The notes under the pieces: generated by a model
Databases searched by the model: none
Told to the model about the DNA's origin: nothing
Seen by the model: only the letters and a program-made list of their open reading frames with translations
Program-made: the position numbers and the translations under genes
Part shown: positions 49,043-58,130 of the stretch, in pieces
How the letters are laid out: each line of letters opens with the position of its first letter
Position numbering within the stretch: position 1 is the first letter of the stretch
Assembly (NCBI GenBank): GCA_039881145.1
Contig: JAYKKI010000016.1
Location: 12,592,501 to 12,656,500 of the forward strand
Source of the DNA: Druceiella hillmani
Lineage: Eukaryota > Arthropoda > Insecta > Lepidoptera > Hepialidae
DNA: 64,000 nt
Reading direction: 5' to 3'

Positions 49043-49044
<2 letters not shown>
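48006..49044. other. mixed-composition DNA, possible regulatory patches
   Basis: Balanced-composition stretches at 48240-48310, 48420-48620 and 48690-48800 stand out ('aggttggcgccgtaaccta', 'tcgcgcggcatcgttgcggg') with homeodomain-type 'taattag' sites nearby. The 62-codon plus-strand frame at 48434-48622 shows no domain. They could be conserved enhancers or decayed exons. Confidence 0.3.

Positions 49045-49111
<67 letters not shown>
49045..49111. repeat. (TA)n microsatellite
   Basis: Uninterrupted alternating TA for about 65 bp. Confidence 0.98.
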
Positions 49112-49116
<5 letters not shown>

Positions 49117-49275
49117 AGTAAGTCTTTCATTATTAACAAAGATGATAGCATAACAAAGATAGCAGATACGATATGAATGAGGATGCTGAGATGTGAAACA
49201 TACGCCACACACCTATGTCCGAAAAGTCTAAAATTAACATTTAGAAAAACAATGTTAATAAACTTTATCTAAAAT

Positions 49276-49318
49276 TTACAAGAAAATCATAAAATTTAAA
49301 TTTATGATTTTCTTGTAA
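49276..49318. repeat. short perfect inverted repeat
   Basis: 'ttacaagaaaatcataaa' and 'tttatgattttcttgtaa' are exact complements (18 bp arms, 7-bp loop). The following 'aacttaaat' suggests a further partial extension. Confidence 0.9.
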
Positions 49319-50339
49319 TGGGAAACTTAAATTTTTACAAGATTAACGATATTTTTCTCAGGCCTGGTAAAATACAATTTATATGGTAACAGTTATAACA
49401 TTTCTAATTAAAATTTAATAAAAATACTACGTACCCACCCTCGTAGCGCAATTTGTACCCATACTTAACAGTGTTTTTTATTGAAAATGTTTGGACATAC
49501 TTTTCACCCATGGTCAACAGAAAAGCGCGAACGTCATATTTTGTAAGAATAAGAGCAACCGTAACTTTATCGCAATTACCTACTACTAGCGATATCATGA
49601 GCTTATCCAAATGATTAATTTGAGGAAAATACTTTATAAATTAATTAAGACTAATCGAAATACATTCAATATAAAAACACGTTTTTTATTTTAAAAATAT
49701 CAATATTTTTGTATTATTTCAGTCACTGCATTTTCAATAGCATCGACAAACGTCGTAACTTTATGACTTACAAGTCATAGTGATAAAGTTACGTCGTTAC
49801 GTAACTTTATGACCAGGTAACAAAATATAATGAACAGCCAAAAATTGAATAAAATAATTCACTAAAATTCCTCAAATAAAGGAAACAAAAATTGCTTTAA
49901 CTTTAAAAATCATATAAAAGAAATAAAGACGAAACCTACTTCGGTTGAATGTCAGCAACCCCGCACCTCACTGTATAACAATAATTATTTTTACAAATAA
50001 TGCACACTGCATAACTGCAAACTTGCATAGATATAAATACCCATGAAACATTCACTATTAAAATCACGCATCATTTATGCAAGTGTTTAAAATATAAGCA
50101 ACAAACATATATTTTAAAATTGATTAAAATATCTATGTTTTTATTTACTTCTAATTACACCATTTAAAAAAATATTATCAAAACAAATTATATCAACAAA
50201 TGAGCATCCTCTCACAAGAATTCGTCCTTGATTAGAATAAAAATGTCACTATTGTCACATATAGCAAATATCAACAAGCCCATAACTCCCCCAAGCACAC
50301 AACACCCACACACGCACAATTAATTACATAACCAAAACT
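49319..50339. other. AT-rich DNA, one hairpin
   Basis: 'cgtaactttat' (49757) and 'ataaagttacg' (49783) form a hairpin, with a further copy at 49799. No gene. Confidence 0.45.
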
Positions 50340-50520
50340 AAACCCACGCCCAGGCACGGATCACGACCACCTACTCCCACTATGCGCGAATTCGCCAAAC
50401 GCCCACCAGCGTTCCCTTTCACTGCGGCCAGACTGACAGCGGGGATTAGTGTAACCATACGTCTCGCGTTTCGGCACGGTGAATCGTCAGCTAAGTACGA
50501 CACGACATTTTACATGCGAA
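50340..50520. promoter_or_regulatory. GC-rich patch, possible regulatory element
   Basis: A GC/CpG-richer segment ('ccaccagcgttccctttcac', 'gactgacagcggggattag') in AT-rich DNA. 'ggggattag' matches the Otx/Bicoid-type homeodomain site. The overlapping 60-codon frame has no domain. Function not shown. Confidence 0.3.
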
Positions 50521-51180
50521 CGATAATGATACATTTTTATTACTATCGATTATCTTTTCATTAAGGTGATTACACAATTTTAATGCATCATTTTTGACGT
50601 TTTATATTATTTTATATCTTGACATCATTACACGTTTATTGCTGAACAGCTATCGTACAATTTTGCTTGTACGTAAAATATATTTGTTAGTCCATATTTT
50701 TCCAAGCACAGGCATCGGATGATAATAAATTATGTCACAATTTATTTTTAAATAGACGTTTTAGCCTAAATAAATGTTTTATAGATAAATGTACTTGTAC
50801 ATATTTTGTTAAACATAATTATTTTTGTTAAAAATAAATATTTTAAGATCTTCGGAAAATCATAGATTCTGTTCTCTATGTTATGATATACATACGTTTG
50901 AGAAACCAAAGTACATAACGTATACGTTTTTGTTTTTTACAATTATGATAATTAATTTAAATACCACTAATTTAACTTGGATAAACTCGTACGTCACGAA
51001 GCATCAAACATTAGAAGGCAACAAAATCTTATTCACTTCCTAAAAAGAATACTGAAAAGGAAAGAAAAAAGAAACAAAAAATATGGGAAATTATATTAGT
51101 TAATAACTAAAAGATGTTCTTTGTATCTTTTTAGGACCTTAGTCCCCTAGTTAAAACGCAGGTTTTTCAAGTCCCAAATA
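50521..51180. other. AT-rich DNA, no feature seen
   Basis: No supported feature. Confidence 0.5.
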
Positions 51181-51290
51181 ATCTATTCTAATATATAAAG
51201 TGGAGAAGTTCGTTTGTGTGTTTGCTCGCGTTAATCTCTGGAAGACTTCCGATTTTAAAAATTCAGAAATATGTTTGCGTTAGGTTAGTA
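51181..51290 (+). mobile_element. RTE-like tail fragment
   Basis: 'ctaatatataaagtggagaa', 'gttcgtttgtgtgtttgctc' and 'gcgttaatctctggaagact' match the start of lepidopteran RTE 3' regions ('ctaatatataaa..gaagagtttgtttg..gcgctaatctc.ggaactact'). Confidence 0.6.
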
Positions 51291-51429
51291 TATATTATCA
51301 AGTTACGATTTATAGGAACAGAGCAATGTTAACAAATGTAACAGAAATGTCGTGGAACACTATTGCGCAAGGTAGAGAGACCGGGTTATTCATTAACTGA
51401 TTACGGTGCACTGTCATAATTCCTCACAT

Positions 51430-51735
51430 TATTGGTCACCATTGCGGCCGGCGCACAAACTACAGGTGCGCTCACCTTGACACCGGCCGGACGCGGACGC
51501 TAGCCCACTCGCCCGCCCATTCACCGAAACGAGAAAAAAAATCGACAATGGCCGTCTAACAGCGATGACCGACATTCGCTGCTTTTTACGTAGCACAATA
51601 TTTTGTTTGAGCTTTTTTGTGCTGTAAAATTGTGTTATATAAAGGCGGGATTCCGACAGCCGCACGCTGGTCGCTTCCGGTCGGCGGGAAAAGGTTTCAA
51701 ATTGAACACTGTAAACATGAAACACAATTTCCGAC
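51430..51735 (+). promoter_or_regulatory. CpG-rich patch with plus-strand TATA box
   Basis: Strongly CpG-rich segment ('gcggccggcgcacaaac', 'cggccggacgcggacgctag') containing 'gttatataaaggcggga', a consensus TATA box at about 51634-51642. A start site would be expected near 51665-51672. An ATG at 51717 opens 41 codons (to 51839) in an adequate context (AAAC before ATG), with no domain recognised. It could be the 5' end of a plus-strand gene whose later exons lie right of or beyond this window, or part of a transposon promoter: the TATAAAGGCG core is also found at 55000. Confidence 0.4.
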
Positions 51736-51839
51736 TACACACACTTCCAAACTGCTGTGATGAACCAGTGAATCAGTTAATAAAAAGGCCATTGGGAGAG
51801 CGTTTCCTAAAAATATACATACATATAACTGAATTATAA

Positions 51840-52194
51840 ATAGCGAAGAAGGCTACCATGATATATTTAAAAACGATTTCAAATAGAATATCTATTCATA
51901 AATTCTATCAACAATTTTTATAAACGTCTGTCGTATTATTTTAGATAGATAAAATCAAAACAGTTTATGTATTTTGAAAGAAACTTCACATTAGTATGGA
52001 AATATCAATTAGTTTGTTTCATTTCAAGCCGTTAAATCGAAGCTGAAAAATAGCATTTAAGTCGTTTTCCCATTGCTTTTTAAATAAAATTTATCGCTTT
52101 AAAATTAAAAACAGAAATACATATTCTGTTAAGGAGTAACTGAAAATTAATTTTTAACAATTTTTGAACGATTTTTGAAAAATTTATTATTTTT
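51840..52194. other. AT-rich DNA, no feature seen
   Basis: Nothing recognised. Confidence 0.5.
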
Positions 52195-52765
52195 GTCACA
52201 CAGTTTAACACAGAAACTTGAAATTTGGTTCAGTGATAAAGCAATATTGAGTCGCATATATTTAGTAATTGACACTCAAAAATGTTTATATAACAATTTT
52301 ATAAGGGGCAAAGTAATCGATTTTTTTTTAAATTTCACAATCGTTATGCTCAGAAACCATATGATACAGAAACTTGAAATTTGGTGCACTGATAAAGCAA
52401 TATTAACCCACATATATTTAGTAATTGACACTCAAAAATGTTTATATTACAATTTTATAAGGGGCAAAGTAATCGATTATTTTTTAAATTTCACGATCGT
52501 TATGCTCAGAAACCATATGATACAGAAACTTGAAATTTGGTGCACCGATAAAGCAATATTAACCCACATATATTTAGTAATTGACACTCAAAAATGTTTA
52601 TATTACAATTTTATAAGGGGCAAAGTAATCGATTTTTTTATATATGGCACAGAAATTTGAAATTTGGCACGGTGATGAAGCATATTAATCCATATATAAT
52701 TGAGATGTTCACATTCAAAAATACGTATATAAAAATTTTAATGAAGGCAAATCCCTTAAACTTTT
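52195..52765. repeat. tandem array, 156-bp unit (52 codons), about 3.6 copies
   Basis: Units start 'cagaaacttgaaatttgg' at 52211, 52367, 52523 and a degenerate one at 52649. The first three are exactly 156 bp apart, a multiple of three, so a 161-codon frame (52175-52660) stays open and appears to encode a 52-residue repeat (KLEIWCTDKAIL..IYLVIDTQKCLY). This is most simply a by-product of the period: composition is AT-driven and no homologous protein is known to me. The motif 'acttgaaatttggcac' is common in lepidopteran repeats. Confidence 0.9.
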
Positions 52766-53632
52766 TTTTTTCAAATTTCATACATCGTGTCGGTGTCAAT
52801 TAAAAGAGAAAGTTATAAGGTTTCTAAAAATTTTCCAGAATGTTTATCAATCCACAATATCGATGAATTTTCCACAATCTCAGAAACGGTTAGTAAAATT
52901 TTTTAAAAAACAGATTTATTAAATTTCATAGTTTTTTTTTCAGAAATTCACGATATTTTACCCCTGTGACAGTTTTGCTTAGCAATATAGTTATACTGTG
53001 AAAAACAGCATTAACTTTTGAAAATAGTCTACATAGATATACTGTGTACTCTTAAACGCGTATGTATATGTATCCGAGTGTACAGAACTCTAATAATGCC
53101 AGTTCTACTCATCATAGTATCAAAAGTTTAAGAGATTTTAGTTCCAAGAAAGCACCAAGCTCCTCATCTACCTTTCAAACGTACATACGGTTCTATTCAC
53201 TTTACTATTCCTCACGATATCGTAGAATATACAATAACATAATTTTATTAACTTAAAGCCTTACTTTTAACACCTCTATAAAGTATCACTCTGTGTCAAA
53301 AAGAGATTAAGAAAAAATATAACCATTTTAATATTCTGTAATTATGTGTGCACAAAGTGTGCTATAATGAGAAGCTATAAAACATTTTCATCTAGTTATA
53401 GTCATTCAAAAATTTGTTCTTTTCCAAATTGTCGACTTTTTTCAACTTTTTTATGTGTTTTACTAGTCTATTTAACTTTATACACATATTTACAAAATAT
53501 GAAAACTGATGATATTTCAGTTTTACATCTTTTTTCGAAGGAATTTCCACCGTTTATTTTCAAAAAAAAATTGGGACCTTTTTTGTAGAAAATATAGATA
53601 TAACTTAAAGCCTTATTTTTAACATCCTATAT

Positions 53633-54855
53633 AAAGTATTACTCTGTGTCAAAAAGAGATTGGAAAAGAAAATAACCAATTAGCAAACATAAATAAATAT
53701 TTCGCAAATTGTTCCACGGAGGATTGCCAACTGGCTTCTAGTTATAATACACGCACGTATAAGAAGCGGCTCGAAAGAGGGACGATAAAGTATTACTCTG
53801 TGTCAAAAACAGATTGGGAAAGAATATAACCAATTAGCAAACATAAATAAATATTTCGCAAATTGTTCAACGGAAGATTCACAACAGAAGCCAGTTGTAA
53901 TAAACGCACGTATACGAAGCGGCTCGAAAGAGGAACGATAAAGTATTACTCTGTGTCAAAAAGAGATTGGGAAAGAATATAACCAATTACCAAACATAAA
54001 TAAATATTTCGCAAATTGTTCAACGGAAGATTCCCAACAGAAGCTAGTTGTAATACACGCACGTATAAGAAGCGGCTCGAAAGAGGGACAATAAAGTATT
54101 ACTCTGTGTCAAAAAGAGATTGGGAAAGAATATAACCAATTAGCAAACATAAATAAATATTTCGCAAATTGTTCAACGGAAGATTCCCAACAGAAGCTAG
54201 TTGTAATAAACGCACGTATAAGAAGCGGCTCGAAAGAGGGACGATAAAGTATTACTCTGTGTCAAAAAGAGATTGGGAAAGAATATAACCAATTACCAAA
54301 CATAAATAAATATTTCGCAAATTGTTCAACGGAAGATTCCCAACAGAAGCTAGTTGTAATACACGCACGTATAAGAAGCGGCTCGAAAGAGGGACAATAA
54401 AGTATTACTCTGTGTCAAAAAGAGATTGGGAAAGAATATAACCAATTAGCAAACATAAATAAATATTTCGCAAATTGTTCAACGGAAGATTCCCAACAGA
54501 AGCTAGTTGTAATAAACGCACGTATAAGAAGCGGCTCGAAAGAGGGACGATAAAGTATTACTCTGTGTCAAAAAGAGATTGGGAAAGAATATAACCAATT
54601 ACCAAACATAAATAAATATTTCGCAAATTGTTCAACGGAAGATTCCCAACAGAAGCTAGTTGTAATACACGCACGTATAAGAAGCGGCTCGAAAGAGGGA
54701 CAATAAAGTATTACTCTGTGTCAAAAAGAGATTGGGAAAGAATATAACCAATTAGCAAACATAAATAAATATTTCGCAAATTGTTCAACGGAAGATTCCC
54801 AACAGAAGCTAGTTGTAATAAACGCACGTATAAGAAGCGGCTCGAAAGAGGGACG
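53633..54855. repeat. 153-bp satellite, eight units, last six in ABABAB order
   Basis: Units begin 'aaagtattactctgtgtcaa' at 53633, 53787, 53940, 54093, 54246, 54399, 54552 and 54705. From 53940 on, two unit types alternate: A ('attaccaaac', 'taatacacg', 'gggacaat') and B ('attagcaaac', 'taataaacg', 'gggacgat'), giving three near-identical 306-bp dimers. The first two units are more diverged, as expected at an array edge. Each unit has 'cgtataagaagcggctcgaa'. Confidence 0.97.
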
Positions 54856-54959
54856 CCATAAACAATAATACCGCTTCTTCGAGGCGCTTAAACGGCGAGC
54901 GATTGTGTTTAATTTAGACGTGACCGCGACTGAATTGCTCCAATCTCTTTAGATTGACT

Positions 54960-55060
54960 ATAAGTGCGTCCGCGTATTGGACTTGTTGACGACGCGCTCT
55001 ATAAAGGCGAGCGGTGCAAGTGTCCCGGTATCACGTGTGTACTCTGTACTGCAGACGTAA
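54960..55060 (+). promoter_or_regulatory. TATA-type promoter candidate inside the composite element
   Basis: TATAAAGG at 55000-55007 follows a CpG-rich stretch ('gttgacgacgcgct'). The expected start site lies about 30 bp downstream, near 'cccggtatcacg' (55025-55036). A downstream 72-codon frame (to 55232) runs into the right arm and has no domain. The satellite lies directly upstream and could act as an upstream regulatory array. Confidence 0.4.
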
Positions 55061-55629
55061 TATATATTTCAAATTGAATATAACAATTAAAGCAATTCAA
55101 GGATTTTTATCTAAATTTTCTACAAAAAAGGTCTCATTGTTTTTGGAAATAAACGGTGAAAATTCCTTCGAAAAAAGATCTAAAAGTGAAAAATCATCAG
55201 ATTTCATATTTTGTAATATATTAAAGTACTAGTTTATTTAAGACTAGTAAAAACACATAAAAAGGTTGAAAAAATTAAAAAAAAATTTTTTTATAGCCAT
55301 AACTAATTCAAAATGTTTTATAGTTTCTCATTACAGTACACTTTGTGCACACATAATTACAGAATATTAAAATGAACATATTTTCATTTTCGGATAATTT
55401 TACCAAACTTCCACCCGTTTATTCACCTCGATTGGATCCACAGCTCTTTTAGGTAACTCCCTGAACATTTTATGGCTCTAAAAGTAAGTTAAACTAATTA
55501 ATTATAAGTCTAATTAGCTCCATTTTTAAACTTTTTTTAAACCTAGCTATTTTTGTAATCTAATAAAGTAAAAATGGCTTAAATAATAAAAATAAATGTT
55601 ATTTTATTTAACTATCAAGACGTTAAAAT

Positions 55630-56477
55630 ATTATTGCCCTACGGAAAAACCATTGAATAATAAAGAAATGCTACGGAATTTCTGAATCATTTGTACAACT
55701 ACGTTTCATAAAATTTTACAAAAACAGCTCCAAAACTATATGTATATAAATTCACAGTGTGTCACAGTTCAAACTTCGAATTGATAAAATTCAATTCCGA
55801 ACATACCTTATTGTATAAAGATTAACTAGCTGTGCGTTACTTTTCCCCTATGGATAAACCATTAAATAATACAGGAACGCTACGTAATTTTTAAAATCAT
55901 TTTTACAACTATATTTCATAAAATTTCACAAAAACAGCTCCAAAACTATATGTATATATAAATTCACAGCGTGTCACTATCCAACTTCGAAATGAAAAAA
56001 TTCAATTCCGAACATAATTTATTACGTAGAGATTAACTAGCTGTGCGTTACTTTTGCCATATGGATAAACTATTGAATAATACAGGAATGCTACGGAATT
56101 TTTAAATCATTTTTACAACTACATTTCATAAAATTTCACAAAAACAGCTCCAATACTATATGTATATAAATTCACAGCGTGTCAAAATCCAAACTTCGAA
56201 ATGATAAAATTCAATTCCGAACATACCTTATTTTATATAGAGACTAACTAGCTGTGCGTTACTTTTGCCCTATGGATAAACCATTAAATAATACAAGAAC
56301 GCTACGGAATTTTTAAATCATTTTTACAACTACATTTCATAAAATTTCACAAAAACAGCTCCAATACTATATGTATATAAATTCACAGCCTGTCACAATT
56401 CAAACTTCGAATTGATAAAATTAAATTCCAAACATACCTTATTATCTATATAATATTAGATTAACTAGCTGTGCTAT
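55630..56477. repeat. tandem array, ~210-bp unit, four copies
   Basis: Units containing 'aaaaccattgaataata', 'ttcataaaatttcacaaaaa', 'cagctccaaaactatatgta' and 'gattaactagctgtgcgtta' start near 55638, 55847, 56059 and 56268. Each ends with 'aactagctgtgcgttac', which resembles the 'actagctgaccc' end of RTE-like elements, so the array may have grown from tandem non-LTR tails. Confidence 0.94.
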
Positions 56478-57257
56478 TCGATACAAGAATCAGTTTTAAT
56501 TTTAGATTCATCAACAAAGGCTACAAGCAAGGCTTCTATAATTAAAGACCGTCACGCTTAAGAGCACTCTAACCAACTATTATTACAACTCGTATTAGCA
56601 AAGCAAACCGGTCACGATACTATATCTATTAATCTCTTTCATTTTGCTTGAATGCACTTTCGATTGGTGAATGATTCGTGTTATTTCTACGTGTATATCA
56701 AATTAGGTCGATCCTACAATCAGACTTTAGCTACTGAGGTTAACTTTGCAAGCTCGACTACAACAATTTTCAAATCGTCAATAAAACTAAAAATGCCACA
56801 TCTGCAACTCGTTTTGGTACAATAACCTAAAATATTCCTAATTCTCACAAAGTTAAAAAAATATAAAAATTTGATCGAAGTAAACATTTTTTTATAATAA
56901 TATTTAACAATATAAAGCCAAAGGAAACTTCCAATATCATAATTTATGATTATTCGATAATAATCGTAACTCGTCGACTTACGATTATTATCGATTTAGC
57001 TTACAATTATAGTTCATTTCGACACAGGTCAGTATTAATGCCGCTGAAAACAAATCTTATGGAATAGAAGCTATAGGAATATAACAGTAATGTTCCGTTC
57101 AACGTAGGATTATGTTTCCCCTTAATATACGCTATTACTTCCCCTAAATATACTTTCTACTTTCCCCTAAATCTACTTATTTTTTGAAACAAATGAAAAT
57201 ATAAAAAAAAGTTTATGAAATTAGCAACAAATAGCGTTAATTTCCTATAAATATATA
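56478..57257. other. AT-rich DNA, no feature seen
   Basis: A palindrome-like 'gattattcgataataatcg' zone at 56945-57010 and short 'ttcccctaaat' repeats at 57115-57175; otherwise nothing. Confidence 0.45.
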
Positions 57258-57354
57258 TTGAATATATTTGGCGTTAATTTTGTATAAATTCATTATTCAC
57301 AATTAAATGAAACTACGTGATGTAGTATTATTTCTACTTTCTTTAAGTTCTTTG

Positions 57355-57395
57355 CCACGACCTAGGTTTCGTTGTATTATAACATCATCAGGTGG
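57355..57395 (-). ncRNA. hammerhead ribozyme, left arm
   Basis: Minus-strand reading: stem I CCAC (57395-57392) pairs with GTGG (57358-57355); core CTGATGA at 57391-57385; one extra U; stem II GTTAT/ACAAC with one mismatch and loop AAT; conserved GAA (57370-57368); stem III ACC/GGT with a 2-nt loop; predicted cleavage after C at 57359. All invariant core positions are present. The very short stem III is like that of the minimal hammerheads of retroelements, which tend to work as dimers. The unpaired U between CTGATGA and stem II is unusual but similar single insertions are known in natural hammerheads. Confidence 0.75.
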
Positions 57396-57428
57396 GCTAT
57401 TAGCAATGATACATATCTTACTAATAGC

Positions 57429-57469
57429 CCACCTGAAGATGTTGTAATACAACGAAACCTAGGTCGTGT
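57429..57469 (+). ncRNA. hammerhead ribozyme, right arm
   Basis: Plus-strand reading: stem I CCAC (57429-57432) against GTGT (57466-57469), three of four pairs; core CTGAAGA at 57433-57439 (the variable seventh core base is A); extra U; perfect stem II GTTGT/ACAAC (57441-57445/57449-57453) with loop AAT; GAA at 57454-57456; stem III ACC/GGT with loop TA; cleavage expected after C at 57465. It faces away from its partner in the left arm. Confidence 0.72.
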
Positions 57470-57531
57470 AAAGAACTTAAAGACAGTAGAAATAATACTA
57501 AATCACGTAGTTTTATTTAATTGTGAATAAT

Positions 57532-57774
57532 TTTTTTTCCCTTTTTCTGTAAAAAACATTTAATGCGAATAATATCGGATAGATGGTGTCAGCTTCTTAA
57601 GATTTCGTTTATTTCTTCTATAAGAGAACATAGCACACAAAATCGTGTGAAACTTAACTAAAACTTTCTAATGCTACTGTGTTCATGATTTAAGACGTAG
57701 AGAATAGAACTTAGTTTATTTGTACATAACAAAACTGCAAGTTTTGAGCGTCTGTACACTGAACACATTTGAAA
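57532..57774. other. AT-rich DNA
   Basis: Nothing visible between the foldback element and the next dispersed repeat. Confidence 0.5.
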
Positions 57775-58130
57775 AAAATTATTGGGTGATAAAGTATCCT
57801 TCAATAGTTAATTTAAAGCATTAAGATCATTTTTAAATTTTTTTGTGTATTGGTATATTTATTTGTGCATAAATCACACAAAAACTACTTAGAGTTTTAA
57901 AATCGATTCACTCGATCAGAAGATACATGAATTTAATTTTTTGAAAAATTCGTTTATATGACATTACCATAAAAAAGAAGTTCTTAGCTACTCAGCAGGT
58001 AGTAATTACACAAATGTGTCAAAATATACCTATGTGAATCAATAGATGGCACTAAATGTATTTTAAATCGCGCAATGAAGTTAACCGCCCGGACATACAT
58101 TATCAAAACGTGCTTGGCGAGTGGTGCATT
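57775..58130 (+). mobile_element. dispersed repeat, copy 1 of a pair
   Basis: Shares 'gtagtaattacacaaatgt', 'ttttaaatcgcgcaatgaag', 'attaagatcatttttaaatt' and 'cactcgatcagaagatac'-like segments in the same order with 61030-61370. The 'atagatggc..taaatcgcgcaatgaag' piece is familiar from lepidopteran repeats. No coding capacity. Confidence 0.65.

Larger units (their letters stand above)
53250..55380. mobile_element. composite inverted-repeat element with satellite core and promoter
   Basis: A 285-bp left arm (53317-53603) and a 277-bp right arm (55104-55380) are reverse complements with roughly 80% identity: for example 'aattatgtgtgcacaaagtg' on the left and 'cactttgtgcacacataatt' on the right, and 'cttttttcgaaggaatttcc' against its complement near 55150. 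They enclose the 153-bp satellite and a GC-rich promoter-like segment. The left arm itself is bracketed by a 62-bp direct repeat (53250-53312 and 53602-53665, starting 'acttaaagcctta'). This layout recalls Foldback-type elements with internal tandem repeats, but no transposase ORF is present and I cannot assign a family. Confidence 0.65.
57258..57531. mobile_element. foldback element carrying two hammerhead ribozymes
   Basis: Inverted arms 57292-57403 and 57421-57531 (about 111 bp, roughly 93% identical) are separated by a 17-bp spacer. An outer flank (57258-57291, 'ttgaatatatttggcgttaa') extends the left side and is shared with three other copies in the window. Each arm contains a hammerhead-type ribozyme pointing outward. 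No ORF. It is likely a non-autonomous derivative of a hammerhead-bearing retroelement such as a Penelope-like element, in which ribozymes lie in the terminal repeats; that origin is inference. Confidence 0.85.
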
